From: Chlamydia sp.
GTDB taxonomy: Bacteria; Chlamydiota; Chlamydiia; Chlamydiales; Chlamydiaceae
NCBI RefSeq assembly: GCF_017472245.1
Contig: NZ_JAFUQR010000002.1
Coordinates: 95,197 to 159,196, forward strand
DNA length: 64,000 bases
Direction of reading: 5' to 3'
In this document: in pieces, positions 20,783 through 29,514 of the stretch
Numbering within the stretch: position 1 is the stretch's first letter
Layout: every line of letters begins with the position of its first letter
Made by a program: the position numbers and the translations under genes
The notes under the pieces: generated by a model
Databases searched by the model: none
What the model saw: only the letters and a program-made list of their open reading frames with translations
Told to the model about the DNA's origin: nothing

Positions 20783-21511
20783 TTAGTAAAAAAAATTAAG
20801 CATCTCTGTACTTTCTGTTATTTTACAGGTTAAAAATAAATTTTTCCATTTTTCTATATGTTGTGAAGCTGTAATTGCTAAGCGTCCCTGAAAAGGGTGA
20901 TAAGGGGGCGGTAGAATTTGTGTATAAGGAAGATGCAGTCCTATTCGATTGATAGCTGCATTTGCTACAACAATGGCATCAAATTTTTTTTGTTTTAAAA
21001 GTGTTAATCTAGTTTGGATAGTCCCGCGAATATCTACAATAATGGCTGAAGGATATAGAGAAGAAAGAAGTTCTTTTCTACGCACAGAAGAGCTTCCTAT
21101 ACATGGGCGGAGAGGAAAGGGGCTGTAGAGGTATTTTTCATGAAATACTAAAACGTCTCGAGGATCAACGCTTGCTGTAATGGCTACCACAGTGGCTTTG
21201 GGGTTTTCAGGGAGATCTTTGGCAGAATGTATTCCAAGATGAGACTGCCCAGATTTAGTGAGAAAGTCGACAGCATCAGTGAAAAAGCCTGTATTTTCTA
21301 CAGAATGTAAGGGAGTTTTTTGATCGAGATCTCCGGTGGTTTTTGTCGTGATAACTTCTCCCCATAAGCGAGGGAAAAAAGCCTGTAACTTTCTTAAGCA
21401 TTCATGAGCTTGTAGAATTGCTAAAGGCGATTGTCGAGATGCTAAACGTAGAGGGCGGTTTCCTAGACAAAAATCAGCTAAAAAAGGGTCATTGTAGTAA
21501 GCGGACAGCAT
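20783..21511 (-). CDS. hemC: Porphobilinogen deaminase (hydroxymethylbilane synthase), short form
   Basis: Condenses four porphobilinogens to hydroxymethylbilane in heme synthesis. Visible family signatures are RLASRQSPLA, the catalytic region LGIHSAKDLP, SSVRRKELL and IRGTIQTRL. The 242-residue protein stops shortly after LPPPYHPFQGRLAI, the equivalent of LPAVGQGALAIE. It therefore lacks the third domain of about 60-70 residues that holds the cysteine attaching the dipyrromethane cofactor. C. trachomatis HemC is similarly short as I recall, so this is probably natural rather than a mutation. The start lies 23 bases inside the end of radA, so translation is coupled. No alternative start was better. 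Confidence 0.9.
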   Translation of the reverse strand: MLSAYYNDPFLADFCLGNRPLRLASRQSPLAILQAHECLRKLQAFFPRLWGEVITTKTTGDLDQKTPLHSVENTGFFTDAVDFLTKSGQSHLGIHSAKDLPENPKATVVAITASVDPRDVLVFHEKYLYSPFPLRPCIGSSSVRRKELLSSLYPSAIIVDIRGTIQTRLTLLKQKKFDAIVVANAAINRIGLHLPYTQILPPPYHPFQGRLAITASQHIEKWKNLFLTCKITESTEMLNFFY

Positions 21512-22853
21512 CTTTGATTGTTTTTACTCCAATAATGTCAATTTGGTTCAGGAATTCTTTAGACAAACTTTTTATTTGCCCAAAGGGTACAATAATGCCT
21601 TTGAATCCCATGGTAATGCTTGCTTTGATCCGATGTTCTATGTGTGTAACATGGCGAATTTCTCCTCCCAAGCCAATTTCACCGGTATACGTGTAATCTT
21701 TAGGCAAGCTACGGTTATGCAAAGAAGAAACAACGGACAAAACTGCGCCTAAATCTGCAGAAGGTTGTGTGATTTTTAATCCACCAGCTATCGAAAGAAA
21801 AACGTCAGATGAATATAGCTTAATATTTGCTCTTTTTTCCAAAACTGCCAAGAGTAGAGAAAATCGGTTAGGATCGAACCCTGAGGTTTTGCGTACAGGA
21901 TTAGAGAACGGAGAAGACGAAACGAGCGCTTGAACCTCTACGAGAAGGGTTTCTGATCCTTCGACAATAGGAATGATGATAGAACCTGTCGTTTCTACGA
22001 TTTTTTCTTGCAGAAAGAGCCCTGAAGGATTCTCTACTTCACGTAATCCATTTGCATGCATAGCTAAAATCAATAATTCGTTAGTTGGTCCAAAGCGATT
22101 TTTAACGGAGCGAATCATACGATAATTAGCGTGTGCATTTCCTTCGAAATAAAGAACGGTATCTACTAGGTGCTCCAGAATACGAGGCCCTGCAATTTCT
22201 CCTGATTTGGTAATGTGTCCGATGATAAAGGTCGTGATTTGTTTTTGTTTAGCGATATGCATAAGCTCTGCTGTAGCTTCTCTGACCTGAGCAACAGATC
22301 CTGGAGCAGAGCTTAACGATGGAGAAAAAATGATCTGAATAGAGTCTATGATTAATATATCTGGAGCAATGAGGGTAATTTGCTCTTTAATATCTTCAAG
22401 GTTAGTTTCAGGAAACAGGAAAATATTGTTACTGAAGACTTGCAAGCGTTGAGCTCGTAACGAAACTTGAGATACTGACTCCTCTCCACAAACATACAAT
22501 ATTTTATAACCCTGTTCTGCGAATTGGGAAGACATTTGAAGTAATAAAGTAGACTTACCTATACCAGGATCTCCTCCTAATAAGGTTAGGCTGCCGCGGA
22601 CGGTTCCTCCTCCAAGAAGGCGATTCCAGCCTTGGGATCGTGTTTGGATCCGTATTTCTTCCTGAAATTCGATATGATTAAGTGGTATGGGTGTGGCGAT
22701 ACCTGATAAAGAAGACGATACTTTTAGTTTAGAAGAGGTTTTTTCTTCGACTAAAGTGTTCCATTGAAGACACCCAGGACATTGTCCTAGCCATTTTGGA
22801 GAATAAGAGCCGCACTCCGTACAAGCCCATTGTGTTTTAATTTTTGTTGTCAT
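21489..22853 (-). CDS. radA: DNA repair protein RadA (Sms)
   Basis: RecA-like ATPase assisting recombination and branch migration. The 454-residue protein opens with a four-cysteine zinc finger (CTECG...CPGC). Walker A is [12 protein letters not shown]. The RadA-specific KNRFG motif is present, and a Lon-like C-terminal domain follows. The frame is open to 22970, but the family N-terminus begins at the ATG at 22853 ([14 protein letters not shown]); the upstream codons only mirror the rnc gene. It overlaps rnc by 17 bases at its start and hemC by 23 at its end. Ortholog of CT298. Confidence 0.96.
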   Translation of the reverse strand: MTTKIKTQWACTECGSYSPKWLGQCPGCLQWNTLVEEKTSSKLKVSSSLSGIATPIPLNHIEFQEEIRIQTRSQGWNRLLGGGTVRGSLTLLGGDPGIGKSTLLLQMSSQFAEQGYKILYVCGEESVSQVSLRAQRLQVFSNNIFLFPETNLEDIKEQITLIAPDILIIDSIQIIFSPSLSSAPGSVAQVREATAELMHIAKQKQITTFIIGHITKSGEIAGPRILEHLVDTVLYFEGNAHANYRMIRSVKNRFGPTNELLILAMHANGLREVENPSGLFLQEKIVETTGSIIIPIVEGSETLLVEVQALVSSSPFSNPVRKTSGFDPNRFSLLLAVLEKRANIKLYSSDVFLSIAGGLKITQPSADLGAVLSVVSSLHNRSLPKDYTYTGEIGLGGEIRHVTHIEHRIKASITMGFKGIIVPFGQIKSLSKEFLNQIDIIGVKTIKDAVRLLQ

Positions 22854-23532
22854 GTGTTGATAATGCCTGTTTGGCTGCAAGTTTTTCTGCTTCTTTTTTT
22901 GATCCAGCAAAGCCTTCTCCCCAAAGTTCTCCGTTAACAGAGACTTGTACACGATATCCAGGAGAGCCATCTTCTGATGGCCACGGAACAGCTGTATAAG
23001 AAGGGAGGACTTTCAGCGTTTGTTGTGTCAATTGTTGCAAGCGATTTTTAGGATTGACAAGCATGAGAGGAAGAATAGCATTTTTGTCTGGGAGTAAGGG
23101 AACAACGATCTGTCTAGCTGGAGACAACCCCCCATCTAGGTAAACAGCTCCCAAAACAGCTTCAAAGAGATTGGCATAAGCAGAGATTTTTCCTCTATCA
23201 CTTTGCATTTTTTCTCCACGCCCTATCAAGAGATGCTCTCCTAGAGACAATTTCTGAGTATATCCGAAACAAGCCTCTGCATTTACCAAGGCTGCTCGTG
23301 TAGTTGACAGGAGGCCTTCATCCAATGAAGGAAAAAGAAGGAAAAGATGTTCAGTAACTATTAATCCTAAAACAGCGTCCCCAAGAAACTCTAAACGCTC
23401 ACTGTCTTCTCCTGCTAAAGGAGATTCATTCCGATAAGAAGGGTGCGTAAGGGCAGTAATTAGAAGACGAGGATGAGAAAATGTAAAATTTAATTTAGAC
23501 TCAATAGTCTGGATATCTACAGTGTGTTGCAT
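22837..23532 (-). CDS. rnc: Ribonuclease III
   Basis: Cuts double-stranded RNA in rRNA processing and mRNA turnover. It is 231 residues. The nuclease signature [13 protein letters not shown] lies near residue 50, and the downstream acidic metal ligands are in the [13 protein letters not shown] segment. A double-stranded RNA-binding domain occupies about 160-228 ([13 protein letters not shown]). It is the first gene of the minus-strand chain rnc-radA-hemC and divergent from the CT296-like gene, with about 100 bases for promoters. Confidence 0.97.
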   Translation of the reverse strand: MQHTVDIQTIESKLNFTFSHPRLLITALTHPSYRNESPLAGEDSERLEFLGDAVLGLIVTEHLFLLFPSLDEGLLSTTRAALVNAEACFGYTQKLSLGEHLLIGRGEKMQSDRGKISAYANLFEAVLGAVYLDGGLSPARQIVVPLLPDKNAILPLMLVNPKNRLQQLTQQTLKVLPSYTAVPWPSEDGSPGYRVQVSVNGELWGEGFAGSKKEAEKLAAKQALSTHDNKN

Positions 23533-23640
23533 AACTATTTTTTAAGAATACAATATCTCAAACATCAATCGGGTTTTTATAGGCGGAAATATTCTTAAAG
23601 TCTATAGTACTTTCGGGTTTCGTCGCTTAAATAGATGAGT

Positions 23641-24108
23641 ATGAGGGCTGTTTTACACTTAGAGCATAAGCGTTATTTTCAAAACCACGGACATATTTTG
23701 TTTGAGGGATTGGTTTTGCCTTCTGATTGTAAAAAATTAGAAGACGAGTTGAGAAAATTCTTGAACGAGGCTGTGATACCAAAAGATCGGCATCTTCGGC
23801 GTTGGAGAGAAAATATGTATCGCTCGCTTCCTGAAGTGCAGACTGTAGTGAAAAAGGCTCATTTGGATAAGTTAGCTGCTGAACTTGTTCATCGTTCAAG
23901 GGTCGCCTTGGTTAAAGATCTTTGGATTCAGGGTAAGGAAGAAGTTTTTTTTGATGACTGTGATTGCAGTGTTGTGCTTTGTTTATCTAAGGAAAAGTCT
24001 GGGTGGGGACTCTTTTTCTCTGGCGAATGTCCTTTAGACATTCTTGAGTTAAACGTAAAAGATTCGGCAATTGTTTTGGGTTTTTCCTCTGCAGGATTTC
24101 CTAATTAG
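23641..24108 (+). CDS. CT296-like hypothetical protein
   Basis: A 155-residue soluble protein, conserved in Chlamydia (N-terminus MRAVLHLEHKRYFQNHGH). The C. trachomatis crystal structure, as I recall, resembles 2-oxoglutarate/Fe(II)-dependent dioxygenases but lacks the conserved metal-binding set. An earlier suggestion of an iron-regulator role is doubtful. The segment FFDDCDC and the C-terminal FSSAGFPN are notable. An ATG two codons upstream (23635) is equally possible. No partner genes give context: rnc is divergent, and the mutase gene follows. Confidence 0.85.
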   Translation: MRAVLHLEHKRYFQNHGHILFEGLVLPSDCKKLEDELRKFLNEAVIPKDRHLRRWRENMYRSLPEVQTVVKKAHLDKLAAELVHRSRVALVKDLWIQGKEEVFFDDCDCSVVLCLSKEKSGWGLFFSGECPLDILELNVKDSAIVLGFSSAGFPN

Positions 24109-24149
24109 TTCTTCAACTTCTTGTTTCTATCTTCAGTGTAAGCAAATTT

Positions 24150-24185
24150 TTTACAAAAACGGGATCCTAAAGTATAGTCCCGTTT
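24150..24185 (+). promoter_or_regulatory. Predicted promoter with overlapping inverted repeat, upstream of the hexomutase gene
   Basis: TTTACA (24150-24155), a 17-base spacer, then TATAGT (24173-24178): a close fit to the major chlamydial (sigma-70-like) promoter. AAACGGGA at 24157-24164 and its perfect complement TCCCGTTT at 24178-24185 bracket the -10 box. The repeat has no T run, so it looks more like an operator than a terminator. Confidence 0.5.
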
Positions 24186-24256
24186 GTCTGCGCTTGCATC
24201 TGTGTTTAGAGGAAGTAAGGGTGGATCTCTCGCACGTATTAGAAGGTTGTCTTATT

Positions 24257-26050
24257 ATGGAGATCCTAAGAAAGAAAATAGAGGGGCTGTTTGATCGCAA
24301 AACTGCAAAAAATATCATATCCTGGCTTGAGGACGATACTTGTGACAATGCCCTCGTTTTAGATTTACTTGATAAAGATTCTGAAAAGCTAAAAGAGTTG
24401 TTTGGAGATATCTTAACATTTGGGACAGCTGGATTGCGTAGCCTAATGGGGGTAGGAACAAACCGTTTGAATGTTTTTACTATTCGAAGGGCGACACAAG
24501 GTTTAGCCGAAGTACTAAAGCGACGGTATCCTTACGAAGATATTAGCGTTGTTGTTGGTTATGATACTCGACATCATTCTTCTGAGTTTGGGTTTGAGAC
24601 TGCTAAAGTTTTGGCTGGAAATGGTATTCGTGCTTATTTGTTTCGAATTCCAGAGCCTTTAGCACTGGTTTCTTATTCGGTTCGAGAACTTCAGGCTAAG
24701 GCTGGGATTATGATTACGGCATCTCATAATCCTCCTGCGTACAATGGTTATAAAGTGTACATGTCGACGGGGGGACAGGTTCTCCCTCCTATGGATCAAG
24801 AAATTGTAGAAGAATTTCAGGTTGTTGATTTTGTTCGCGCTGTTGAGACAGTAGATCATCCCCTTATTCACTTTATTATGGAGGAGATGGAAGATTGTTA
24901 CGAGACTACATTACATGAACTGCAGTTGTGTAAAGAAGATAATCGTCAGCACGGCCCGTTGTTACGAATTAGCTACTCACCATTACATGGTACTGGAGTA
25001 ACAATGGTCCCAAGGATATTGAAAAGTTGGGGCTTTTCTTCTGTTTCTTTAGTCGAAAAACAGATAGTCCCTGATGGAGATTTCCCTACAGTTATTCTTC
25101 CCAATCCAGAAGACCCAGAAGCTTTAGTATTAGGCATCCAACAGATGCTGGAGCAGCAGGATGATTTGTTTATCGCAACGGATCCTGATTCCGATAGGAT
25201 AGGAGTTGTTTCTTTGGAGGAAGATGGCCCTTATCGATTTAACGGAAATCAGATAGCGTGTCTATTGGCAGCACATATTCTTAGCCAGAAAGCTAAACAA
25301 GCTCCTTTAGGTTCTGAAGATAAAGTTGTGAAGAGTCTTGTCACGACGGAGCTTTTAACAGCGATCACCGAGGCTTATGGTGGGAGCGTGGTTAACGTTG
25401 GTGCTGGGTTTAAGTATATTGGTGAGAAAATAGAAATGTGGCGATCCGGCATGGAGCGTTTCATTTTTGGAGCAGAAGAATCCTATGGGTATTTGTATGG
25501 TTCTCATGTAGAAGATAAAGACGCAATGATAGCAGCTGCTCTCATTGCAGAGACTGCTTTGCAGCAAAAATTGCGAGGATATACGTTGCGTGACGCTCTT
25601 TTGGAGCTTTATGAGATCTATGGTTATTACGCAAATCTAACAGAATCCATCGATCTCCCGATTGATCAACCTAATAGAAAGAAAGAGTTATTGGATCTAT
25701 GGGAGACTCAGGACCCTCTTTGCATGTCATTATCTAGCTGTAAATTAATTGCTTTTGAAAATTACAAAACAGGTGAAGGACAGGATTTAGTTACCGGAAC
25801 TATGTACAGACTTACTCTACCTAAGATGTCAATGCTTTGCTTTTATTATGAGGGTGGCGGCAGAGTTATTGTACGCCCTTCAGGAACAGAGCCAAAAATC
25901 AAGTTGTATTTCGAACTCAAACAAAGTTTCCCTCAAGCTTCTAAAGAGCGATCAGTTCGCGAAGAGCGCGAGAAGAAAAGTTTTGAAGCTTTGAAAAAGT
26001 TTGCAGAAGAAGCTAAGAGTAGGCTTTTTTATTCTGGGAATAGTAGATAA
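24257..26050 (+). CDS. Phosphohexomutase (phosphoglucomutase/phosphomannomutase family)
   Basis: Moves phosphate between C1 and C6 of a hexose phosphate, feeding glycogen or sugar-nucleotide synthesis. The 597-residue protein has FGTAGLR near the N-terminus, the phosphoserine loop TASHNPPAYNGYK, the metal loop DPDSDRIG, the sugar-binding loop GAEESYG and the C-terminal phosphate loop RPSGTEPKIK. The long form resembles Bacillus PgcA rather than the short MrsA/GlmM form, even though the ortholog CT295 is often named mrsA. The ATG at 24257 follows AGAAGG; earlier codons in the same frame cross the promoter and were rejected. Confidence 0.93.
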   Translation: MEILRKKIEGLFDRKTAKNIISWLEDDTCDNALVLDLLDKDSEKLKELFGDILTFGTAGLRSLMGVGTNRLNVFTIRRATQGLAEVLKRRYPYEDISVVVGYDTRHHSSEFGFETAKVLAGNGIRAYLFRIPEPLALVSYSVRELQAKAGIMITASHNPPAYNGYKVYMSTGGQVLPPMDQEIVEEFQVVDFVRAVETVDHPLIHFIMEEMEDCYETTLHELQLCKEDNRQHGPLLRISYSPLHGTGVTMVPRILKSWGFSSVSLVEKQIVPDGDFPTVILPNPEDPEALVLGIQQMLEQQDDLFIATDPDSDRIGVVSLEEDGPYRFNGNQIACLLAAHILSQKAKQAPLGSEDKVVKSLVTTELLTAITEAYGGSVVNVGAGFKYIGEKIEMWRSGMERFIFGAEESYGYLYGSHVEDKDAMIAAALIAETALQQKLRGYTLRDALLELYEIYGYYANLTESIDLPIDQPNRKKELLDLWETQDPLCMSLSSCKLIAFENYKTGEGQDLVTGTMYRLTLPKMSMLCFYYEGGGRVIVRPSGTEPKIKLYFELKQSFPQASKERSVREEREKKSFEALKKFAEEAKSRLFYSGNSR

Positions 26051-26061
26051 GGGGATAAATC

Positions 26062-26089
26062 TTGACAGTGAATATTTTATTGATAAGCT
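26062..26089 (+). promoter_or_regulatory. Possible promoter upstream of sodA
   Basis: A perfect -35 TTGACA (26062-26067), a 16-base spacer, then TAAGCT (26084-26089), a weak -10. It lies in the 120-base gap after the mutase gene. This is a suggestion by consensus only. Confidence 0.35.
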
Positions 26090-26170
26090 AAAAGCATCTA
26101 TCCCATTTGTCCCTAGAAACAAGTAAGATAGCTAGTAGCAAAGATAGTAATTTATTTTTTAAGGATGGCT

Positions 26171-26791
26171 ATGGTTTTTTCTTCTTATATGCTTCCCGAT
26201 TTGCCTTACGAGTACGACGCTTTAGAGCCTGTGATTAGTGCAGAGATTATGCAGATACATCACCAAAAGCATCATCAGGGATATATAAATAATTTAAATG
26301 AAGCATTGAAAAAGTTAGATGTTGCAAATACCACTCAAGATCTAACCAGGCTAATTTCAATTAGTCCTGCTCTGCGTTTCAATGGTGGGGGGCATATTAA
26401 TCACTCTCTGTTTTGGGAGATGCTTGCACCACAAAATAAGGGAGGAGGAGTTCCCCCTCGTCATGAGCTACTTAAACTAATAGAAAAGTTTTGGGGCTCT
26501 TTTGATAATTTTTTAAAGAATTTCGTTGACACTTCTGCTGCTGTACAGGGGTCCGGTTGGGGATGGTTAGCTTTTTGTCCCCAAAAACAGAAGCTTATGA
26601 TACAGGCTACAGCAAACCAAGATCCTCTAGAGGCGACAACGGGTATGATCCCACTTCTTGGAGTAGATGTATGGGAGCATGCATACTATCTCCAATACAA
26701 AAATGTAAGGCTGGACTATCTAAAAAATTTCCGGCATATCATTAACTGGGATTATATAGAAAGTCGCTTTGTAGAAATGAGTAAGCAATAA
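26171..26791 (+). CDS. sodA: Superoxide dismutase, Fe/Mn type
   Basis: Converts superoxide to peroxide and oxygen. The 206-residue protein has all four metal ligands: His in IHHQKHH, His in GGGHINHSLFW, and Asp and His in DVWEHAYYLQY. GSGWGWL and the surroundings look closer to Mn enzymes, but metal choice cannot be settled by eye. The start at 26171 is chosen over 26165 because AAGGA sits 5 bases from it and too close to the earlier ATG. Ortholog of CT294 (sodM). Confidence 0.96.
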   Translation: MVFSSYMLPDLPYEYDALEPVISAEIMQIHHQKHHQGYINNLNEALKKLDVANTTQDLTRLISISPALRFNGGGHINHSLFWEMLAPQNKGGGVPPRHELLKLIEKFWGSFDNFLKNFVDTSAAVQGSGWGWLAFCPQKQKLMIQATANQDPLEATTGMIPLLGVDVWEHAYYLQYKNVRLDYLKNFRHIINWDYIESRFVEMSKQ

Positions 26792-26860
26792 TTTTATTAT
26801 TGATTGATTAAAAAAATTAAAATAAAATTATCGCTCAGTTTTTTGTAAAGAGGATGGTTT

Positions 26861-27787
26861 GTGCGTTTATTTTCTTATGATAAACCAAAGATCAAAGTGC
26901 AAAAAATAAAAGCTGATGGCTTCAATGGTTGGCTGAAGTGTACGCATTGTAGCGAGATGATTCATGCCAATGAGTTGGGGCAGAATTTTAATTGCTGCCC
27001 TAAATGTTCTTATCACTATCGAATGAGCGTTTCGGAACGGATAGCGCTGTTGGTAGACAAGGATTCTTGGAGTCCCTTATTCTCAGATTTAAGATCACAA
27101 GATCCTCTAAATTTTGTTGATACGGACTCTTATCCTAATCGTCTAAAGAAGGCTCGGAAGGATAATCCTAACAGTGAAGGAGTCTTAGTAGGGGTCTGTA
27201 AGATCGGAGGACATCCTGTTGCCCTAGCTGTCATGGATTTCAGTTTCATGGCCGGCTCTATGGGAGCTGTTGTGGGAGAGAAACTAACCCGTTTGATAGA
27301 GAAGGCTATAGATTCTAGACTCCCGATTATCATTGTCTCAGCTTCCGGGGGGGCAAGGATGCAAGAGTCTGTTTTTTCTCTCATGCAAATGGCAAAGACA
27401 GCTGCGGCTCTCGCGAAGTTGCATGAGGCAAGGCTCCCGTATATCTCCGTTTTGACCAATCCTACGTCTGGAGGAGTCACTGCTTCTTTCGCCTCCTTAG
27501 GGGATGTTATTATCGCGGAACCAAAGGCCCTTATTTGCTTTGCTGGTCCACGAGTTGTTTCCCAGGTAATAGGGGAAGATCTGCCAGAAGGAGCTCAGAA
27601 ATCTGAGTTTTTGTTGGAGCACGGGATGATTGATAAGGTAGTGGAAAGAAAACAGCTCAGAGAAACTTTAGCAAGTTTATTGGGCTTTTTCAATTGTCAG
27701 GCATATTCCGGAAAGAAAGACAATGCCTCCAGAGATATTTCTAAGACTCTTAAAGAGATTTTTTTGTTGACAGATGACAACGAATAG
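26861..27787 (+). CDS. accD: Acetyl-CoA carboxylase carboxyltransferase subunit beta
   Basis: With AccA it transfers the carboxyl group from biotin to acetyl-CoA, the first step of fatty acid synthesis. It has 308 residues. A four-cysteine zinc ribbon (CTHC...CCPKC) is at about 26-48, followed by the crotonase-like fold with GGARMQE and NPTSGGVTASFA. The GTG start follows AGAGGA at good spacing. The partner accA is also in this window at about 57 kb but in a separate unit. accD appears to head a short operon with dut and two ptsN genes. Confidence 0.97.
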   Translation: MRLFSYDKPKIKVQKIKADGFNGWLKCTHCSEMIHANELGQNFNCCPKCSYHYRMSVSERIALLVDKDSWSPLFSDLRSQDPLNFVDTDSYPNRLKKARKDNPNSEGVLVGVCKIGGHPVALAVMDFSFMAGSMGAVVGEKLTRLIEKAIDSRLPIIIVSASGGARMQESVFSLMQMAKTAAALAKLHEARLPYISVLTNPTSGGVTASFASLGDVIIAEPKALICFAGPRVVSQVIGEDLPEGAQKSEFLLEHGMIDKVVERKQLRETLASLLGFFNCQAYSGKKDNASRDISKTLKEIFLLTDDNE

Positions 27788-27823
27788 AAGATCATGGGCG
27801 GCTCTTCAAAAATAGGGCTTTCT

Positions 27824-28261
27824 ATGAAATTTTTCTGTAAACTAGAGTCTGGGAACTCCTTGCCTGAGTACGCCACTGTTGGAGCTTCTGGTGCGGACGT
27901 CCGCGCAAATATTAATGAGCCATTAGCTATTTTACCCGGACAGCGAGTTTTAATTCCCACAGGAGTTTCAGTAGAAATTCCTCAAGGTTATGAAATTCAG
28001 GTTCGTTCTCGGAGCGGGCTGGCTAGTAGGTATGGAGTTATCGTTTTGCAGTCTCCAGGAACTGTAGATGCGGATTATCGAGGAGAGATTCGGGTTATTT
28101 TGGCCAATTTCGGAGAGTCTACATTTATTGTAGAGCCAGGGATGCGTATAGCTCAGCTTGTTGTTGCCAAGGTTGAACAGGTGTCTTTTGTCGAGACTCA
28201 AGCAGAGTTAACCGCTACAGGGCGGGGAGTCGGTGGATTCGGGCATACTGGGGAATATTAA
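27824..28261 (+). CDS. dut: dUTP pyrophosphatase
   Basis: Hydrolyses dUTP to dUMP, keeping uracil out of DNA. The 145-residue trimeric-type enzyme shows all five motifs: [41 protein letters not shown], and the C-terminal GVGGFGHTG that closes over the substrate. The frame is open to 27794, but the family N-terminus starts at the ATG at 27824 ([10 protein letters not shown]). It is co-directional with accD (about 36 bases) and directly abuts the next gene. Confidence 0.96.
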   Translation: MKFFCKLESGNSLPEYATVGASGADVRANINEPLAILPGQRVLIPTGVSVEIPQGYEIQVRSRSGLASRYGVIVLQSPGTVDADYRGEIRVILANFGESTFIVEPGMRIAQLVVAKVEQVSFVETQAELTATGRGVGGFGHTGEY

Positions 28262-28262
28262 G

Positions 28263-28739
28263 ATGTCTTGCGTTGCCGATCATAAGCAAGCTTTTGCCTT
28301 AAGTTCTTTACTTTCATCAGATTTAGTTACTTTTTTGCATTCAGATACTAGGGAAGGTATTCTCTTTGAACTTTCGGAACTGGCAGCTAAAGCCGGTCTA
28401 TTAAGGGATAGAGAAGCCTTTTTCCGTGCTTTATTGGCACGAGAGAGTATTATGTCTACGGGTATCGGTATGGGAGTGGCTATTCCTCACGGAAAGATAG
28501 ACGGAAGAGCAGATTTTTTTATTGCGTTAGGTATTCATTCGGAAGGCATTCTATGGGATGCTATAGATGGGCTGTCTGTGCGTCTTGTCTTTCTTATTGG
28601 AGGGCCATCTGATGCCCCTTCGGAATATCTTAAATTGTTGTCAGCATTAACACAATCTTTGCGAGATGAAGCCAAAAGGTCACAACTTTTACAGGTACAA
28701 ACTGTTGAAGAAGTGATAAGAGTTTTTTCAGGAGTCTAG
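28263..28739 (+). CDS. ptsN: PTS EIIA-Ntr-like protein (first ptsN)
   Basis: EIIA-Ntr domain protein of 158 residues; the phosphorylatable histidine is in STGIGMGVAIPHGK. In other bacteria such proteins take phosphate from NPr/HPr and act as regulators, not sugar transporters. The ATG is one base after the dut stop, and the second ptsN begins 2 bases after this one ends, so the genes are tightly linked. An in-frame ATG inside dut (28233) was rejected. Ortholog of CT291. Confidence 0.93.
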   Translation: MSCVADHKQAFALSSLLSSDLVTFLHSDTREGILFELSELAAKAGLLRDREAFFRALLARESIMSTGIGMGVAIPHGKIDGRADFFIALGIHSEGILWDAIDGLSVRLVFLIGGPSDAPSEYLKLLSALTQSLRDEAKRSQLLQVQTVEEVIRVFSGV

Positions 28740-28741
28740 TT

Positions 28742-29419
28742 ATGGATTTGCGATTAGATGAGTTAGCTGTTTTGTTAGATGTTACAGAAGATTCTATTCG
28801 GCAATGGATTTCTTGTGGGGGTATTCCTAGTTATAAAATCAATAATGAATTGCGCTTCAATAGAGAGGAAGTTGAAGACTGGCTTATCCACAACTACGGG
28901 GTAGTTACTGACGAGAAAAAAGAAGATCGAGGAGAGTCGAAAGATTTATCTCTTAGATACAGTCTTTATAGAGCTATCTATAGGGGAGGTGTCCTTAAAA
29001 ATGTTCTTGCAGAGAGTAAGGAAGAAGTTTTGCGGTATACTGCTCATTATATAGCTAATAAGTTTGAATTGGATCCTGGAGTGCTATTCGAAATGCTGAT
29101 GCATCGGGAGAATCTCATGTCTACCGGAATAGGGGAAGGGATAGCTTTACCTCATGCTAAAGATTTTTTAATTAATATGGGGTATGACGTTGTCGTGCCG
29201 GTATTTTTATCAAAAAGTATTGAATATGGCGCGCTTGATGGTAAGCCTGTTGATAAGCTATTTTTTCTGTTCGCAAGTCAAGACAGAAATCATTTAAATT
29301 TAGTGAATAAAATTGTGCATTTGGGGATGTCTCTTGAAGCACGTCAGTTTCTTCAAGGACACCCAGACCAACCACAGCTTTTAGCTTTCGTTAAGAATTG
29401 GGAAGCTCAAATTCATTAG
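28742..29419 (+). CDS. ptsN: PTS EIIA-Ntr-like protein with N-terminal helix-turn-helix (second ptsN)
   Basis: A 225-residue fusion. Residues 1-55 form an excisionase/MerR-type winged HTH (DELAVLLDVTEDSIRQWI, then ELRFNREEVEDWL). Residues from about 75 to the end are an EIIA-Ntr domain with the active histidine in STGIGEGIALPHAK. The architecture suggests a DNA-binding regulator whose activity depends on PTS phosphorylation; target genes are unknown. It ends its operon; a symmetrical A/T-rich hairpin follows at 29426-29444. Ortholog of CT290. Confidence 0.93.
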   Translation: MDLRLDELAVLLDVTEDSIRQWISCGGIPSYKINNELRFNREEVEDWLIHNYGVVTDEKKEDRGESKDLSLRYSLYRAIYRGGVLKNVLAESKEEVLRYTAHYIANKFELDPGVLFEMLMHRENLMSTGIGEGIALPHAKDFLINMGYDVVVPVFLSKSIEYGALDGKPVDKLFFLFASQDRNHLNLVNKIVHLGMSLEARQFLQGHPDQPQLLAFVKNWEAQIH

Positions 29420-29425
29420 TTTACC

Positions 29426-29444
29426 CGTAAAAAAGATTTTTACG
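29426..29444 (+). terminator. Possible weak terminator after the ptsN pair
   Basis: CGTAAAAA, loop AGA, TTTTTACG: a perfect 8-bp but A/T-rich stem just after the stop codon. It could terminate the accD-dut-ptsN unit or be part of the next promoter region. Confidence 0.35.
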
Positions 29445-29514
29445 TCCAAGTTGTGAAAAAAGCTTTAATGTTGTTATGGTGATCCTTAAGGTGGATCTAG
29501 GAGACAGTGTCGTC

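Noticed and set aside
22854..22970. Longer RadA with 39 extra N-terminal residues
   Set aside because: The extra codons fall inside rnc on the same strand, have no ribosome site, and precede the family's normal zinc-finger start.
24071..24256. Longer hexomutase starting inside the CT296-like gene
   Set aside because: It would translate through the best promoter match in the region; the ATG at 24257 has a ribosome site and normal family N-terminus.
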